A stretch of 64,000 nt of DNA from Larimichthys crocea (lineage: Eukaryota; Chordata; Actinopteri; Sciaenidae). Shown here one piece after another: positions 1 through 14,510 of this stretch. The position numbers and the translations under genes were made by a program. Positions within the stretch are counted from its first letter, which is position 1. Every line of letters starts with the position of its first letter. The stretch is taken from NCBI RefSeq assembly GCF_000972845.2, contig NC_040021.1, forward strand, positions 6,615,291 to 6,679,290, written 5' to 3'. The notes beneath the pieces are model-generated. The model worked only from the letters and a program-made list of their open reading frames with translations. It did not search any database and was not told the origin of the DNA.

Positions 1-1854
1 TTGGAATATATGCAGAACTTTTAAGCCATATTTATCTCCCTCTACGCCCAATCTTTGAGCTTGTTTGTCCGTCTGTCCACTGGAGATCATTTCTTGATGT
101 ATTAGATTGTATTGTTTGCTGGAACTGCTTGAATTATTTTTATTTTGTATTTTTCTTGGAGGAAGAAAAGATGACTAACCTAAGTTGATTCATGTCCTCT
201 CAAAGGAAGCAACCAAACCTGATTAATAGTAGATGTGTAACACTAAATCAGATTCTTTGTAAATTCTGATACAAAACTTCAAATGCACACAAACAACAGG
301 ACGTTTAATATTTGGAACAATTTGGAAAAATGTGGAAAGCACCTTTGGAAAACCATTAAATTACCACTGGACCACTTCTTCCAAGAGGCATGTAGAGTAA
401 ATCAACAACACTAACAGGGCTTTTAAACTTCGCGTCACGATAACCAACCGCCATCATATCTTTAGGTGTTTATTTAGCTTTCAGGAAGTTATTTGTTTGG
501 CACCTTTCCCTCATTACCTCCTTATTATCTCCACCTTCTTCCATGTGACACGCTTTTGTCTTCAGTTGATTAAAGTCTAAGTGGATCTCAACACTTGTTG
601 AGAGACGTTTAATGGAGAGCCTCATGGAAAGATTCCCAACGGTGCTCGCAATTTTCCATTGTTTTGTTCCATCGTATGAAATAACGAAGATGGTCCTCTT
701 TATATCCAGGATTGACTCATTAGAAAATAATCTGTAGCCCACGTTTTAAAGGGGTTAGCCATAATCATTTGAAAGTTGATGGAAAAAAAATCCTCTACAT
801 ATTAAAATCAAATATCAGAAATCAGAAATATCATGAAATGTAACAAACAAAGCCATTTTAACTCTTAAGGCCAGTCTGTAACTTTATGTCCCTGTCAAAT
901 GTGGAGAACTAGCATCACGACTTCTCTTTTGGCCGAAATTCTTTTTCTTTTCGAGGAAAGTTATCGCAAAAAGGCTTTTCCTTTGCCTTTCCCGTAGGCT
1001 TGTCACTGTGGGCGGCAAAAGCCAGCAAGCCAACACCGGTACATACTTCTCCACACCTTCCCTCCAACTATTATCTGAGAGTCGAGTGCATTTAATGAAC
1101 ATCACAGAGGGCATAGAGTTGTCTTAATGATTGACGCACTGAAAACAAAGGTGACATTTACAAAAATAGATAGCAAGTGGGTGGGAGCTCTAACGTCTAA
1201 TGATGTGATGATTTCAGCTCGATTGTTACAGAGAACTCAGTTGCCAAAAGAAACACAAGCACTTCAGGTTCAGCTGGTTCAGCCAGCATCTCTCTATATA
1301 GGCATTTAAGTATATGCTGTATATTTAATTTTCGTGAGGCCTCTATATTATTTTTGTTCAGCCTGTGGAGTTCAAACTTACAAGTTCATGTTATCAGACC
1401 TGCAGTCTATTTTATACCATTTTTAATTAGTTTTATAAGCTATGTTTTTATAATTATTATGTTGATTAAATCTTATGTGTGTTTTTGTGTTAAATGCTAA
1501 AATTTGAGTTTAAAGCCAAATTTTGCACTCTTACAGTGTTGACTTTATTCTAAAGGAAGCCGTGAAAAAGGCACTTACACTGGTGATTAGCAGTGTTCTT
1601 GGAGGAGTTTGATGTTTCAGAAGAAAAAAAAAAAAGTGGTTATTTGCTTTACAGCCAGACTTTTTCTTGGCCGGTACCAGTAACTTCCTGGTTTCTGCTT
1701 TGGTCGCCTGGCAAATAGTCTTAGCCAAAAAAAAAAAAAAAAGAAAAAAGAAAATTTGGCAAATAACCTCTTATAAATCTGTGAAATGTCTCTTTTACTC
1801 TTGTATTTTTTGTATAAATTAAACAAAGAAAATACAGTGTATTGCTGATCTGCT

Positions 1855-2010
1855 TCGGCTAGCTGTTTCCCTCTGTTTCCAGTCTTTGTGCTAAGCTAAG
1901 CTAATTGGCGTCCGGCTTCATTTTTACCATACAGCAGTAAGAGTCGTATCAATCTTCTCATTTGACTCTCGAGTAAGCAAATTTACCAAAATCTTGAACT
2001 ATACCTTTTA
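1855..2010 (+). repeat. Dispersed teleost repeat, copy 1
   Basis: Contains GCTAGCTGTTTCCCTCTG, TTTCCAGTCTTTGTGCTAAG, a doubled CTAAG, then GTATCAATCTTCTCATTTG. I recognise this as a very common interspersed element of perch-like fishes, and related sequence recurs inverted at 5075-5230. Element class not assigned. Confidence 0.6.
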
Positions 2011-2511
2011 AATTTCCCACCGCGACAAGCCTAACCTTCCCCTCTACGACAAACGTAAATACACTTTTGACAGTCCAGAGTGAGGTTGCAGACTGTGCCA
2101 GTGGAAAGCCATATGCTACTACTATTAAATATAACACAAACATTTGAGGTAAGTGAATGGTCTTATAATTCATTCTTGCCTATGCTGGATATTAACCATT
2201 AGCCCAGTATTGGACATTTCTACCTCCATCACTCAGGCACATAACAGAAATATTTTGTGTCCATTTGCTTGCTTCTAAGACGCTGACATATCAAATTCTC
2301 ATGTCAGAAATGTCAAAACTCAGCGGTTCTCTGTGACAGAATACTTAATTCATTGGTACCAGACTTTTATAGATGTACCCCCATGGCTATGCTGTAGTTG
2401 CTTCTTCAACTGTGATTGTTTTTGTTTTTTCTTCTGTTAATGGTTTGTGCACTGTTTGACTGTATTTTCAATGATCATGAGCTGAGCAACAGTTTATCAT
2501 GAACATGTTTT

Positions 2512-2870
2512 TTAAAGGTGCTATGTGTAGTATTCTCTACTAAAAGATGTATTACTGTTAAATTATAACGTGGACCATGGATGTGACAGTTTTACCTCTG
2601 GTGATCTACTCAATATTCAGTTGTTTCATTAAACATTCAGCGACTCCTGATTTGCTCACTAGTCATCAAAACTTTTTGGATTTTGGATGAAGTCGGTCAC
2701 TTTCGCTTCTTTATTGGCGGACTGGCGGCTAAATATTCAGAAGCAAATGGTGGAAGATAATCAGAATTGCTGCTATTAAGCAGTTCATAGTCACTGTAAT
2801 GTGTAGCACATGTGTTATTCTATTAGGTAGTGTAATATTTTGTGAAAATCCTACACATAATACCTTTAAG
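2512..2870. mobile_element. MITE-like element with terminal inverted repeats
   Basis: The left end TTAAAGGTGCTATGTGTAG and right end CTACACATAATACCTTTAA are inverted repeats with about two mismatches, 359 bp apart. The inside is AT-rich with no coding capacity. This fits a non-autonomous DNA transposon. Target-site duplication was not established. Confidence 0.6.
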
Positions 2871-3254
2871 TGAAAGAAATATTAGGATTTTTCTCCCGGT
2901 AAAGGCAGAAAGAAATGTGTCCAATCGTGATTTTTATTTTCTGGTGTTTTACACTGAATTTGTGTTTTTAAAAAATATTTTCTGGAAGTTCAAAAAATCA
3001 GTACAAACACAAACATTGCAGTTTTATGAATTTTTCATGTATATTATGCTTTATTAAAAGTGTATACTCATTGTGGGCAGTGTTTTCAGTAATGTTTTGA
3101 TTTTGTTAATTTATTACCTAAATGTTAAAATATTTGACTTTTAAAAACATGACACTTGGTACAAACATACAGTATATATTTAAATATGATACTTTGCATG
3201 TGCACTAACTGTGTTGGATTAAACTGCATTAAGTTGAAATAAAATGGGTTTGAT

Positions 3255-3336
3255 GCCCAAAATGTTATTTTCTCTCTCCTGTAATTATTCACTCAGCCCA
3301 AAATGTTATTTTCTCTCTCCTGTAATTATTCACTCA
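3255..3336. repeat. Perfect 41-bp tandem duplication
   Basis: Two identical 41-bp units (3255-3295, 3296-3336), each starting GCCCAAAATGTTATTTTC. No third copy. Confidence 0.95.
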
Positions 3337-5074
3337 TGTTTCAAGCTTATTTTTTAGGAGAAATTCAAGTGCATCTACACTATTAATGTCATCTGATTAC
3401 ATTTTTTTTTAATCATCTAGTGACCTCCCAAAAGATTTAGTGAAATTGGTTTGCCTAGTCACGGCTAGGTTGACTCTCTTTGAACGTCACCTTCCAGCAC
3501 CTCTAAAGCTCACTAACTATGCCGTAGACGTTTAGAAATACAGTACAAATAAAGTACAATTCGTGGACGTTATGTTCTGAAACTATCCCTTGGTGAACAA
3601 CAGCTTGGGCGCGGTAACGCAGTGAGTCATTGTCAGAGTGACGCTTCCACATAATAAAATACCACACAACTGCCTTGAAAACCACAATTATTTATTTTTT
3701 TTAAATCATTTTGGCTTGTTTACACATTTAACAAATGAGATGCAACAAGTTTTTTTAATTAGCTTCCTTATTTAATACACAGACATGAGAAAGAAACAAA
3801 GAGTCTGAATACTACACGTTTGACAATGGGCTCCACAATGATAAAACATAAATGTCTTTTGTTTTTTCTCTTTGTCGTCATTACTCAGTACTATAAAATA
3901 CTGAAACGCACCTACAGTGATCTCTGCAACCTTTAAAATCCTTTACGTGCTGTAAACTAAATGTATTTTAAGTAGTGTACAGCACTTCCCTGCTGCTTAC
4001 ATGAAACTGTCAGCAGCCTTTATGCAGCCCGTTGATATACATCATCTGTTTTGAACTAACACCCTGATCAGACAAAAGTAGATGTGCATCAGGAAATAGG
4101 ACAACACATTCATGCAAGGAATCTCTCTGTGGAGATAAGCTGAAACAAATGTAAAATCTGCAGATCGGCTCTCGATTGATATCTTGAGAGGTTTCCCAGA
4201 AATAAAAGCAGGGTTCTCACATTCTGCCGGAGAAGAAATAGAAGCTGTCGTAGTGTGGAGATGATTTTTATCTCAGATGATTTAGCAGAGGTGTGTATGT
4301 GCAGGGTAAAGGGAAGCAGGAAGAACATTTTCTTGTAGTCATTGTTCAAAGACTTCAAATACTCTTCAAACTCTTTTCATCCTATTTAAAATGTTTAACA
4401 ATGAGCTCGTTAAGCAGCTGTTTAACAGTCTAATAATACACATTTCAACATCTTTATATCTAATTCATGTCTGCCGAGCCTCACGTACACTTTATATCCT
4501 TTCTTTTTTCAAATGCCAATACCACACATTTGCTCTCATAAAAGCATGTTGCTTGGGAACAAAGCGGCAACAGGTCACGCTTTTACTCCCCCTACTTCAG
4601 TATCAAGACAAGCTTCTCTGGTAATGTCACTCCTGCAGTACAGAAGTACACCATAGAAACTAAACTATGTACGTGACAGGTTCTTATTTCATTTTCATGT
4701 AAAGCTTTTGACCTTAATAACAAGAAGTAACACGAGAAATGTTTGACCTCTTCTGTTGCTGTCTTCAGCTTTCTACTGTTATTGTAGCTCACTGCTGAAA
4801 TCAGGTTGTTGTGAAGTTGGTCTGGTATGTTAAGTTGTACATTTACATGAATATTCATGGATGTTTCCATGTGGTAAAGTGTCTTTTAAAGGTTTAAGAT
4901 TACTCCTTCAGTTCCCCAGTAACATAAAGCGAGCAAGAATTCGGCCTAATTTCTGCCAAAACTTTTTGCTTAAATTAAGCAAAATTTTTGGTTATTTTTT
5001 AAGATATTTGTTTGTGAGTACAGATTTCACTTAGAACTCAAACATTTCTACAAATATGATTATTCACTGTCTGG

Positions 5075-5230
5075 TAAGAGTTGGATGAGAAGATCGACAC
5101 TGTTGTCTGAGGAAAGTGGAGCTGGAGTCAGGAGGTGATTAGCATAGCTTAGCATAAAGACTGGAAGCAGGGGGAAACAACTAGCCTGTCTATGCGCAAA
5201 ATTCAAAAATATGCATACCGGGGACTCACT
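5075..5230 (-). repeat. Dispersed teleost repeat, copy 2 (inverted)
   Basis: On the minus strand reads CTAGTTGTTTCCCCCTGC, then TTCCAGTCTTTATGCTAAGC, the same order as the 1855 copy. It is more diverged towards its far end (GATCGACACTG on the plus strand). Confidence 0.6.
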
Positions 5231-8200
5231 AATTAACACACTGCTGCCTTTGCTTAATCTGTACACATGCATAAATGTAAGAATACATTTCACACTTCTG
5301 GTTCAGTTCCTCAGTTTGACAGTTTCTTAGAGCAGAGTACTGCCGTGCAGCTTCTTTGCTGGATGACTAACAACCTAACCTGTTTGTGTGCAAACTAAGA
5401 TGCATGTGTATTAGTGAGCTTTGTGTGTAGTTAGGCTAATAGCTCCCACACTTTATACACACAATTAAGAAATGTTATGAGCTCTATAACCATGTAAGTG
5501 GCCCTGTGAGGTTATAAACAGAAACTGGTTTAAAAAGGAAAGATGACTGCTATCTTAGACATATTTCTCAAGTGGGGCAAACTAATAAACCTTATTCTTG
5601 GTGTGCGTATGAACAACTGCTCTGTAAACACACCCCTCTCTCCACCATCACCCATCCATCTTTAAAAATGTGTTGGGGATGGGTGGACGGATGGGTACTT
5701 AAATTGCGTCCCTGTTGCTTTCATGTTGTAACTGGACACATAGGACGTCTCTGTTCTCCAGAGACCATCTGGATATGTGTGTGTGTGTGCGTGTGCGTGT
5801 GTGTGTTACCACAGCAGATGGATTACCACCCCTCTTTCTGAATGTAGTCCATTCACAGGTGGGAGCTAAAAACCTGCTTTTGGAAGGAAAGACAAGATCC
5901 ACCACTAAAGTTAGACGAGACACTGATGTGGACAATACCTGAATGACTCCACACACACACCGACACACTCTCCACCTGTATGCAAATGAGGTCGTATGCA
6001 TGGAAGGAGGTGTGTTTTTTCCACCTTTTCTTTAACCTATCTTAGCAAATCTGACACATTTGTAGTTGGAACAAGTTCAATAAATAAACCTTTTTGACTT
6101 AAATGCAACAAATCCTTCAATAAATGACAAAATACATCATCAGTTTATGCCCTACAGACCAACACATGCAGGCACTTTCTGATCCGACTCCACTAAGAAA
6201 GGATGACAGCACTGTCACAAAAATAAAATGGGTCTTCTGATCTTATGTCTTCAAGGTTAATGTTGCATTCACGCATTCAGGCAGACGGTAGACAGTAAAT
6301 TGAATATCATGTTTGTTGAGAATTCACCCCCCTCACAGTATTACTGTAGATACTACTATAGAGACCAAAACCAGAGCCTGAACCAGGCTGTAAACATGTT
6401 TAATTCTCCTGTGAATTTGGGCATCTTCTTACGGAGATGGACTCAGACCGGAGGGTTCGAAGTCGCACCAAAACAGCATGACAGAGATGTGCCGGGTTTT
6501 GGCTTTGTCTAATGGCAGCTAATAGCTTCCATACCTAAAGCAGCATTGTGTAACTACTACCATCAAATAACAGATTTTAATTTATTTTAATGGTACATTT
6601 ACATTCCTGCTGGGTGCCGTGTACTCCTGTTCTCTCACTATGTAACTTTGGGCTCTGGGTACGTAAGTACGTAACGCTTTATGGTAACTGTATCATATTT
6701 CATCGAGATAATTTCTTCTGCTTTTTCATCTAACGTCTGTCTGAATCCCTGTGAAGTGTTTAGGCACAAAAACAACTTGGTTAGAGAAACATTGTGGTTT
6801 GGGTTAAAAAAATTATAATAATAGTGGTTATGGTTTAGGATGGTCATGGTTAAAAGAATCCAATGTTACAGGACCCATCCATCCACCTCAACCTATTTCC
6901 TGTGAGGACTTTGTGGCACTATAATAGCATCACACTACTTCCTTTGTTTCCTGCATGCACAAGAGTCTTTGAAGGTAAACATATTTTATTTAACATCATT
7001 TTTGGGGTATTTGATGAAACAACCGGTGCTCTCGTTTTTCTTGGGAGGATAGTCTCCTTTAAAGTGAATCTACTCCTACTCGTAACCCCACAATCACATC
7101 ACAGGTTATTATGTCGATGAGTTACGTTCATCCAAAGAGTTAAGTTCATGTTAGTTAATTCACGATCCCTCAGATTTATCCTGCTACTTCTGAGGGTGAC
7201 CTCTTCCTCAAACATTAGTACACACAATTGAATTTTCCGATCAGTAATTTCATTGTTTCTTATCTTCTTCTTTAAACCAAACCTACACTTGAAATTCCTA
7301 CAAGATGTGCTGCTCTCCTGCCCCTCAACTCCTGAGCGGTTAGGTCGTAACCTTGGATTAACGTGGCATCGTGCTTTGAGGAAGAGCAGAGGAGGAGTCT
7401 GGTTCATACTGATAAACAATCCTCGATAGGAACCAGGTGGATAACCACAACCTGTTTCTGTTTTAACGGGCTAATATCAGTGTGGTCATAAAGGTTTTGC
7501 AACCTTGTGAGTCCTTGTGCAGCATCTGCTGGGCCTTATCAGTGACTTATATTTACGAGGTCCTGGGCTTTGCATCCAGGGGTGGACTGGAGGGTTTAAA
7601 GCAAGTCACCCCCTATGTATCTCCATATGTGGATGGCAAAGTCTTATCCGTTAACACCGGCAAGAAAAGAAATCTGAACAACATCCCACATATTCTACCT
7701 TAATCATGTATTTTAATCAGTAATTTATGCTAAAACAGGCAGATTTAAGATAATCTGAGCATTAGATGTGAAAGCAGTGGAGATCTCTTGCAGCTTATTC
7801 CTCCTTGTCTTCTCTCAACGTCAGAGATGATTTCAAAGATTTTAGCAACAGAATAAACATTAAACAGTGGTGCCAAGCCATGACAGGAAATACTTCAAAT
7901 TAAAGGCAGTCCTGGATTCGCAACCGTTCATTTTGTTGTCGTGTCCCACATGTCTAAAAGGTTAAATGGGGACTGCCATTACAAAATCAGTTCCAAGGCA
8001 TGAACAGGAAAAGCAAGACATACACTATAAAGTGTCATTAACTTGCCCAACTGGTTAACATTGTAACTGTGGGTTTTTCCATTGTAAATCATTCTCAAAA
8101 ATATGTGTGTGCGCGTGTGTGCGTGTGGGTTGGCGGATGGACTGTTTTGTTTTGTTCACCCAGTGTGAATAAAACCCAACTATGCATTTCCAGTTAGTTT

Positions 8201-9162
8201 GAAAATGCCAGTCACTCTTACCTTCCTTTCTTCTGGCATGTGCTGCATGAAATCTGAGCTTTCCACATAAGAAAACACAAATGCATACAGTACTATCAGC
8301 AGAGCAGAACATGAGGGTATGGGAGCGGTGACTACTGGACATGTCTCATCTTATCGCAGCGGAAATGTCCTTTCCCCACACTTGATAGCTCAGTCAAACA
8401 TGGGAAGTGAAGGAAAAAACTGTCTGAAACACTTTGGCCTCGTTTATAGAGAAGCTGCTACCCTTAACGTGCAATTAACGAAGAGTAGAGTATTGGAGGT
8501 CTGGTAAAATCTTAAGAACTGATTTCTAAAACGGGGTGAGGTTATATTTTTAATACGCGATATGCTTGGTGTTCAAGTGGTTCAGATCATGAGAACACTG
8601 TCTCTTCTACTAAATAATAGATTTTAATTAAGTTAATTTCCCCCTGATTTGTCTGTCTAAAAAACAAACTGTTAAAAATCAACTAATTTGAGACCATGTT
8701 TCCTCTTTCTGTCATTTGATACGTCTGTTTTTGTTTTCTTTTTGCTTTTTCGTCATTACCTTACACTCACCTGACGTTGTTTTCACTGCCTATCATCAGG
8801 TGACATTGCAGAATGGACTTTGTTCCTGTTACAAGGTAATGTGCGTGCTAAGCTGTGTCTCAGTTCGGAAACTTCTGTTAGTACACTCCTATGTAATACA
8901 CTGTGAACACAATGTACTTCCTGATTTTTCCTAATTTTGGCTGGGTGGTGTTGTCTCAGGTTTAGTACGGCCGTTGTTCACCTACCAGAAAAGATGATCG
9001 CAAGGCTGCTTTTACTGCCAAAATATAAAATATATGTAAAACTTGCATCGCCGCAACCCCTTCAGCTCGAGCAGCTTCCTTGGCCACCATTTTCACAATG
9101 CCGTTGGTCCCTCCCGTTATGCTGTGTAGCGTAAACGGCGACTATTGAGAGTGTCCAGCGTT

Positions 9163-9420
9163 CCACACTCAACTTTTTAACTGTTAGGGTACTCACAGTA
9201 CACTGTGTTTTGCTATAAGTAACAGTGTGAACATTCTTATGTACTGAAAATAGCAAATGTAATTATGGAAGTACGTGAATTGAGCTAGCTGGCATTTTGG
9301 TCCTGAAAGTTTTTTGTTGGTTCAAATTTGAATTCTTGGCCTTCTGAGATTGGAGTTTGTAAATTTCCGCTCCATTTTAAACTTACTGTTGTCTTGCTAT
9401 AATATTGTGCCAGTGCTTAA
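9163..9420. repeat. Dispersed repeat, copy A
   Basis: Contains CACACTCAACTTTTTAACTG, ACTCACAGTACACTG, AAAATAGCAA and later TTCTGAGATTGGAG, in the same order and orientation as 12261-12650. Class unknown, no coding potential. Confidence 0.5.
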
Positions 9421-10164
9421 TGTACTGTGACAAGCTGACAAGGGGGTTTAATCATTTTTGAGGCTGTGCTCATTTGCGTAACCGACATACGGCGTTACAG
9501 GTTTTCCCTGGCAAACTGCTGGCTACATTCCTCGCACGCAGTGCCGTTTCCCCATTCTTTCTACGGCTGATAAACACAAACGTTAAATCTGTTTCTACCA
9601 CACATTTTTCTCACTTGATCCACTTGATTCACGTGTGGGGGAATATTCGCTTTTATGTGCACCACTGTTGTCGAACATCTTGATTTGTTGGTTGGCTCAG
9701 ATCTGGTCAACGATCTGTTTCACTCTACACGGTTAACAAAGACAGAAAATGACTAAATAAACGTGGTTAGAGCCACTTTCAGAACCTTAAACTGTGTCTA
9801 CAGTAAACCAAAGTACAAAGATGTTGCGATACCGGATACAAAGTTTTATAGGTGATCCCATGGAGAGTGCAGTGACATTACATATGGATAACTGTTAAAA
9901 TGAATATTCATAAATGTTATCTGCAATTCAACCTCACTGAGATTATCTTCGACCTTTTCAGGATGTCACTTACTGTATGAAGACATATTATATGGTCAAA
10001 TTACACTGTGCGGGGCAGTCTGATGTAAAAAAAGCACAAAATAATTTAGATAAAATCAAGCAGCAAACCAATGAAGCCAATGTGGAAGTGTCCGTCTCCA
10101 TAAGTCCCCATGTTAAGATGTCCAACTTCACAGCAGAAATAAACATGTTTACATGTCATTACAG

Positions 10165-10260
10165 ATGGTTTGTTTGAGCAACCAGGCATCGTTCAGGCCG
10201 CCGCGGGTCCACAAAGATCCACGTCTTTGCTGATTTTTAGATTAGTCGGGCGGCGGTAAA
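10165..10260 (+). repeat. Inverted repeat partner 1
   Basis: Contains GTTTGAGCAACC and CCACGTCTTTGCTGATTTTT followed by AGATTAGTCGGG. It is near-complementary to 13920-14010 in reverse order. Confidence 0.55.
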
Positions 10261-12260
10261 GGCAGGACTGCCAACATGAACACTCTGAGCTTCACAACAG
10301 CTCTTCAGAAACCTGTGGGTGACGTCACGCATACACCGTCCAAGCTTAGCACCTGTCCAACTCCATACAGATTATGACTTGAATGCACACATTTGTTGTC
10401 CACCAATCCAAACAGAAATTAGCTCCTTTTATTGATATTCAAAAATGAACTATTTGATGTTTGAAGGCTAAAATGACTTTAATCTTTTGATTATTCTTCC
10501 AGTGCTTTGCAGTGGATATTTCTGTTGGAGCCTTGTGCTGAATAACTTAATCTCTGCTGTGGAAATATTGATAGTTGAAGGCTTCTTAAGCTTAAAGGGG
10601 AAGGGTGGAGGCCAGGAAACAAGTTTGGTCAATGATGATGAACCATAGAGGTCACAAACGGAGGTCATTAATTATTCAAAGCCCCCTTTTAAAGGACATA
10701 TGTGTTTGAATTAATTCACAAGGGAAATAAACTGCTATTAAACAGCACTGTTTATGTATGGTCCGTGTGGACCTTAATATTCCTATGAGATCTTGACACC
10801 CTTGCATCCATCTACGCTGTCTGACTTATACCTACCTACAGTTAAAACCACGAAGACATCAGCGAATGAGCATCATCTTAGCAGCCAGTGTGGTAGATAT
10901 TCATTAGAGCTTGATGGAAAAACAGCATGTCTCAACCTTGACCCATGCTGCCACCATCTACTCACCGCCCCCCCTCCACCACCACCACCAAACGCAACCA
11001 GACGCACACACAACACACACACAACACACACACCCCCAAAAGATGCTTAAAGATAAAAGAGAATCGACCCGTCAGCCGTATGTACAGAGACTGGAGATCT
11101 GAAAGGAGAAAAGCCATGAAAAATGGATGAGAGAAGAAATCCACTTCACCTCCCCCCTGGAGGCTGGCAAACCCCCCACAGCGCTCCCACTCATAATCCC
11201 TTCTCCTCCTGCACACACACACTCCTCTCTCTGTGCCTCACACACATGCATGCGGCGTATGCAAACAGGAAGACAAGGTAGGCACACACCACCAGAGGCT
11301 ATTTGGTAGGTGTTAGTGTGCGGGAGATATTATAGTTTTGGATATATTGGACTAATATTATGCATTATTCATGCCTAACGTGATGAAACGCACAGCTGAA
11401 AATTGTGATCTTTAGTTGTTATTTTGCATATTTCCCTTTGCTGCTTTTCAAGTAGGTTTTTTGTGGTGAATCACTCAGGCTTAAAGAGAGAGGGAGCGAG
11501 AGAGGCCTAACAAATGTCTTTAGTCACGGTTTCAATGGCGAGGTTCATATTAGTGAATCATTAAGGCCTAAATGCTTTTACAGAGGCATTTCCACCTTAA
11601 CATGTAAGCAGGTCTGAGGAAAACACTCAATGATGTTAATTTTACGGGCATGAAAATGAGAAATATCTTTAAAAACAAAATAGATTCAGCAAAAGACATT
11701 TGTTACAAAGCAGCATATTCAAGACAGAGAATCCCGCACTGCAGACGCTGATATACGTTACATGTTTACCATCTTGGTTTAGTGAGTTTGCATGCTAATA
11801 TTTGCTAATTAGTTGTAACATAGTTTGTCTTAATTGGTTCCGTGTCTCATTACTAATTCTCCAGTCATTTCAGATCCCATCTTTCTTCCATGCAATCAGC
11901 TCATTTCCCTCACCTGGTTTTCCCCGCCCATCTCCTCACCTGCAGTCCATTTGCTCATTAGCCCCTCAGTGTATAAATATACACTAGTCCATTTCCACTT
12001 GATCCCTGCTAGATTGTCTTGTGTAGTTTTTGCCAAGCGCTCCAGTAATTCCAGTTTTTGACTTTGCTGACCCTGTTTTGCCTGTCTTGGACTTCGGATA
12101 CCTGCCTGCTCCTTGTCGGATTTGTTTGATCTCCTGGTTTTGACCCTGCCTGTTCCTTGGAGTAAATTCATCTTCCCTTAAATTTGTCTGCCTCAGAGTC
12201 GTGCTTTTGGGTTCTCCTTGCCAGTACCAGCAAACGTGACATTAGTACTACACAAAAAAA

Positions 12261-12650
12261 ACACACTCAACTTTTTGACTGTTATGAGACACTCACGGTA
12301 CACTGCGTTTAGCCATAAATGACACTGTGAATACATTTATATATGAACTCAAAATAGCAAGTACATGTATGGAAAAACAAACTGAGACACTCAGTTGAGT
12401 AGCGTTGTTGGTTAGCTATCTTACCAAGATGACTATAGGTAGTTAGTTAGCTCATGTATCAGACAAACTACCTCAATTTAGCTGGCAAACTTGTCCAAGA
12501 TAATGATTTTTTTTTTTATCCTGACAGATTTTTGCTGGTTTAGATTTTAATTGTTCGGCTTCTAAGATTGTAGACTGTAAATATTATGCTACAATATTGG
12601 GATAAATAATAATTCTAACATTTGCTAATTAGCACTACACAAAAGCACTA
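12261..12650. repeat. Dispersed repeat, copy B
   Basis: Same family as 9163-9420: CACACTCAACTTTTTGACTG, ACTCACGGTACACTG, AAAATAGCAAG and TTCTAAGATTGTAG. Same orientation, moderately diverged. Confidence 0.5.
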
Positions 12651-13919
12651 GACAATAACAAAGTTGTATCTAATCTAATAAATCTAAAATTACATTGTTG
12701 AGATATTTTTTACTCAAAACCAAATATTAACCCGTGGTGTCCTCTGGACCAAAAACATCCAATCTAATTTGATATCTCCCAAAATTTAAACGTATATTAG
12801 AAAAATCTTTATTTTAATTTACTGTGTTTTAAATTTAAAGAACAAAAAGCCTGTGGACATAAAAAACTGAAGTCAACTATGACACCCAACAAACATCCAA
12901 TCACACAGCTTCACGTGCTACTTAAAGATAATGATAAAACAGATTTTACAATTGATTCACAGTCAGTATAAAATCAACATCATAATTCAACAATGTCCTG
13001 ATTCTCCCCGCTCATCAACTGCTTCTGCATAGTAACATCAGCCGGGACTCATGGGTATTGTAGTATTAAAAGGTGGCATTAAAAAAACATGATTTTTCAG
13101 CAAGTAGAAATCCTAGAGGGAAAGTTAGAGGGACATCAAAGTTTGTAGGATTCAGCCTTTTTAATTTCTTAGCCACCCCGCCAATAGTTGCCAAAGTCAA
13201 AGTGGTGACCAACCAACAAAACCAGAGCCAGCACTTGTAGTATGTCTAAAAACTCACACTGGTCAAACACTACAGAAGATTCACACACACACACACACTC
13301 ATACACACACTGCTCCTTCACCACCTGAGGCCCTTTACTAGGTGTGATCCAACTTAAGGCACTCACATGTACTTGTGACAGCGTGTGATATGTTCCAGTC
13401 AAAGCGGCTGCAGCAGCTCCGGCTATCGGCAGCCTCCTTTAAGGCCTATCTGACGGGCTGGCAGTCGCCTGATGAGAAGGAGACAGAGACATGGTGGGTA
13501 GGAAGGGGTGGCGGGGGGGTCGTGCTGTCACGTCCTCTTTGATTGGCAGCTTCTTTGTCGTGTTTTCCTTGTCACAAATGGAGTGTGGTGACTTCAGAGG
13601 CAGCATGGTGCATGTCACTGACACCTGAGGAGCAAAAAAAATAAAAATGAAAAAACTTATGCATACTACCTGGTGAATACTTTGCACATTTTTTGTTTTT
13701 GTTATTAAACCACCAAGACAAATGAATTGTACGTGAAAACAATAAACCTGTTTCTGGTTCTAATGGTTTGGGACTACGAAAAATGTCTGTAAATTAGACA
13801 TTAGATACAAGAATAATGCACAGTTTACCTTATAGAATTATGTCACCCATACACTGACAGTATAAAGAATGGAGGCTGTGGTGGTGTTGGCTGCAGCCAT
13901 GTCTGTAGTCCTGCTTCTT

Positions 13920-14010
13920 CCGACTCCCGACTAATCTAAAAATGTGCAAAGACGTGGATCATCGACTGACGTGAGGTGGGCCAAACGATTCCCGGGTTGC
14001 TCAAACAAGC
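13920..14010 (-). repeat. Inverted repeat partner 2
   Basis: CCCGACTAATCTAAAAATGT then GCAAAGACGTGG and GGTTGCTCAAAC, the reverse complement of motifs at 10165-10260. The two copies lie 3.7 kb apart and are probably two insertions of one dispersed element. Confidence 0.55.
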
Positions 14011-14320
14011 CACCTGTAAGCCACAATGTAAATCAACTTGCAAATGTTGCTACAACTTTAGGACAAATGATGGTAACTGAGATGGATTATCTAACTGTAA
14101 AAACAGCAGTATGGTCCTTTAAATGGACACATCCACAGTAACTTCTATCAACAAGGATCAGATCACCTGACCATGCTGTCCGGTGATGCTTATATCTTAA
14201 ACTGGGACATTCGTGTGTGTGTTAATGCAAATGTTTACATCTATGTGTGCCCGGTATTTGTTTGTATGTACAGTATGAAGGACGGACATCTTGAACATGT
14301 CTGGTATGGAGATCAGAAAG

Positions 14321-14510
14321 TGGATTTCTAGTCTTCTGACCACTCAGTGTACCCATTCACACACTGGATGCCAACTGTTTATCAGTTTTTGGGAGCTAAC
14401 CGTTACACATGCACACACAATTTGGGCTCAGTATGTTGCTCGAGTAGACAACGCAGACTGGAGGTGCAGGGGATTGAACCGCCCATCACGAAACTGCCCG
14501 CAGTCAACAT
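14321..14510 (-). mobile_element. tRNA-related SINE (partial), minus strand
   Basis: On the minus strand it has a box B-like GGTTCAATCCCC (14480-14469). It is followed by CTCCAGTCTGCG, a degenerate ACATACTGAGCCCAAATT, GTGTGTGAATGGGT and finally CTGAGTGGTCAGAAGACTAG. This order (box B, ACACTGAACCCC, CAAATTG, GTGTGAATGGG, GAGTGGTCAGAAGACTAGAA) is the body and tail of a SINE common in spiny-rayed fishes. The box A end is not clear. Confidence 0.6.

Noticed and set aside
470..742. 90-codon minus-strand frame as a gene
   Set aside because: No recognised domain, no codon bias, AT-rich, no splice or UTR context.
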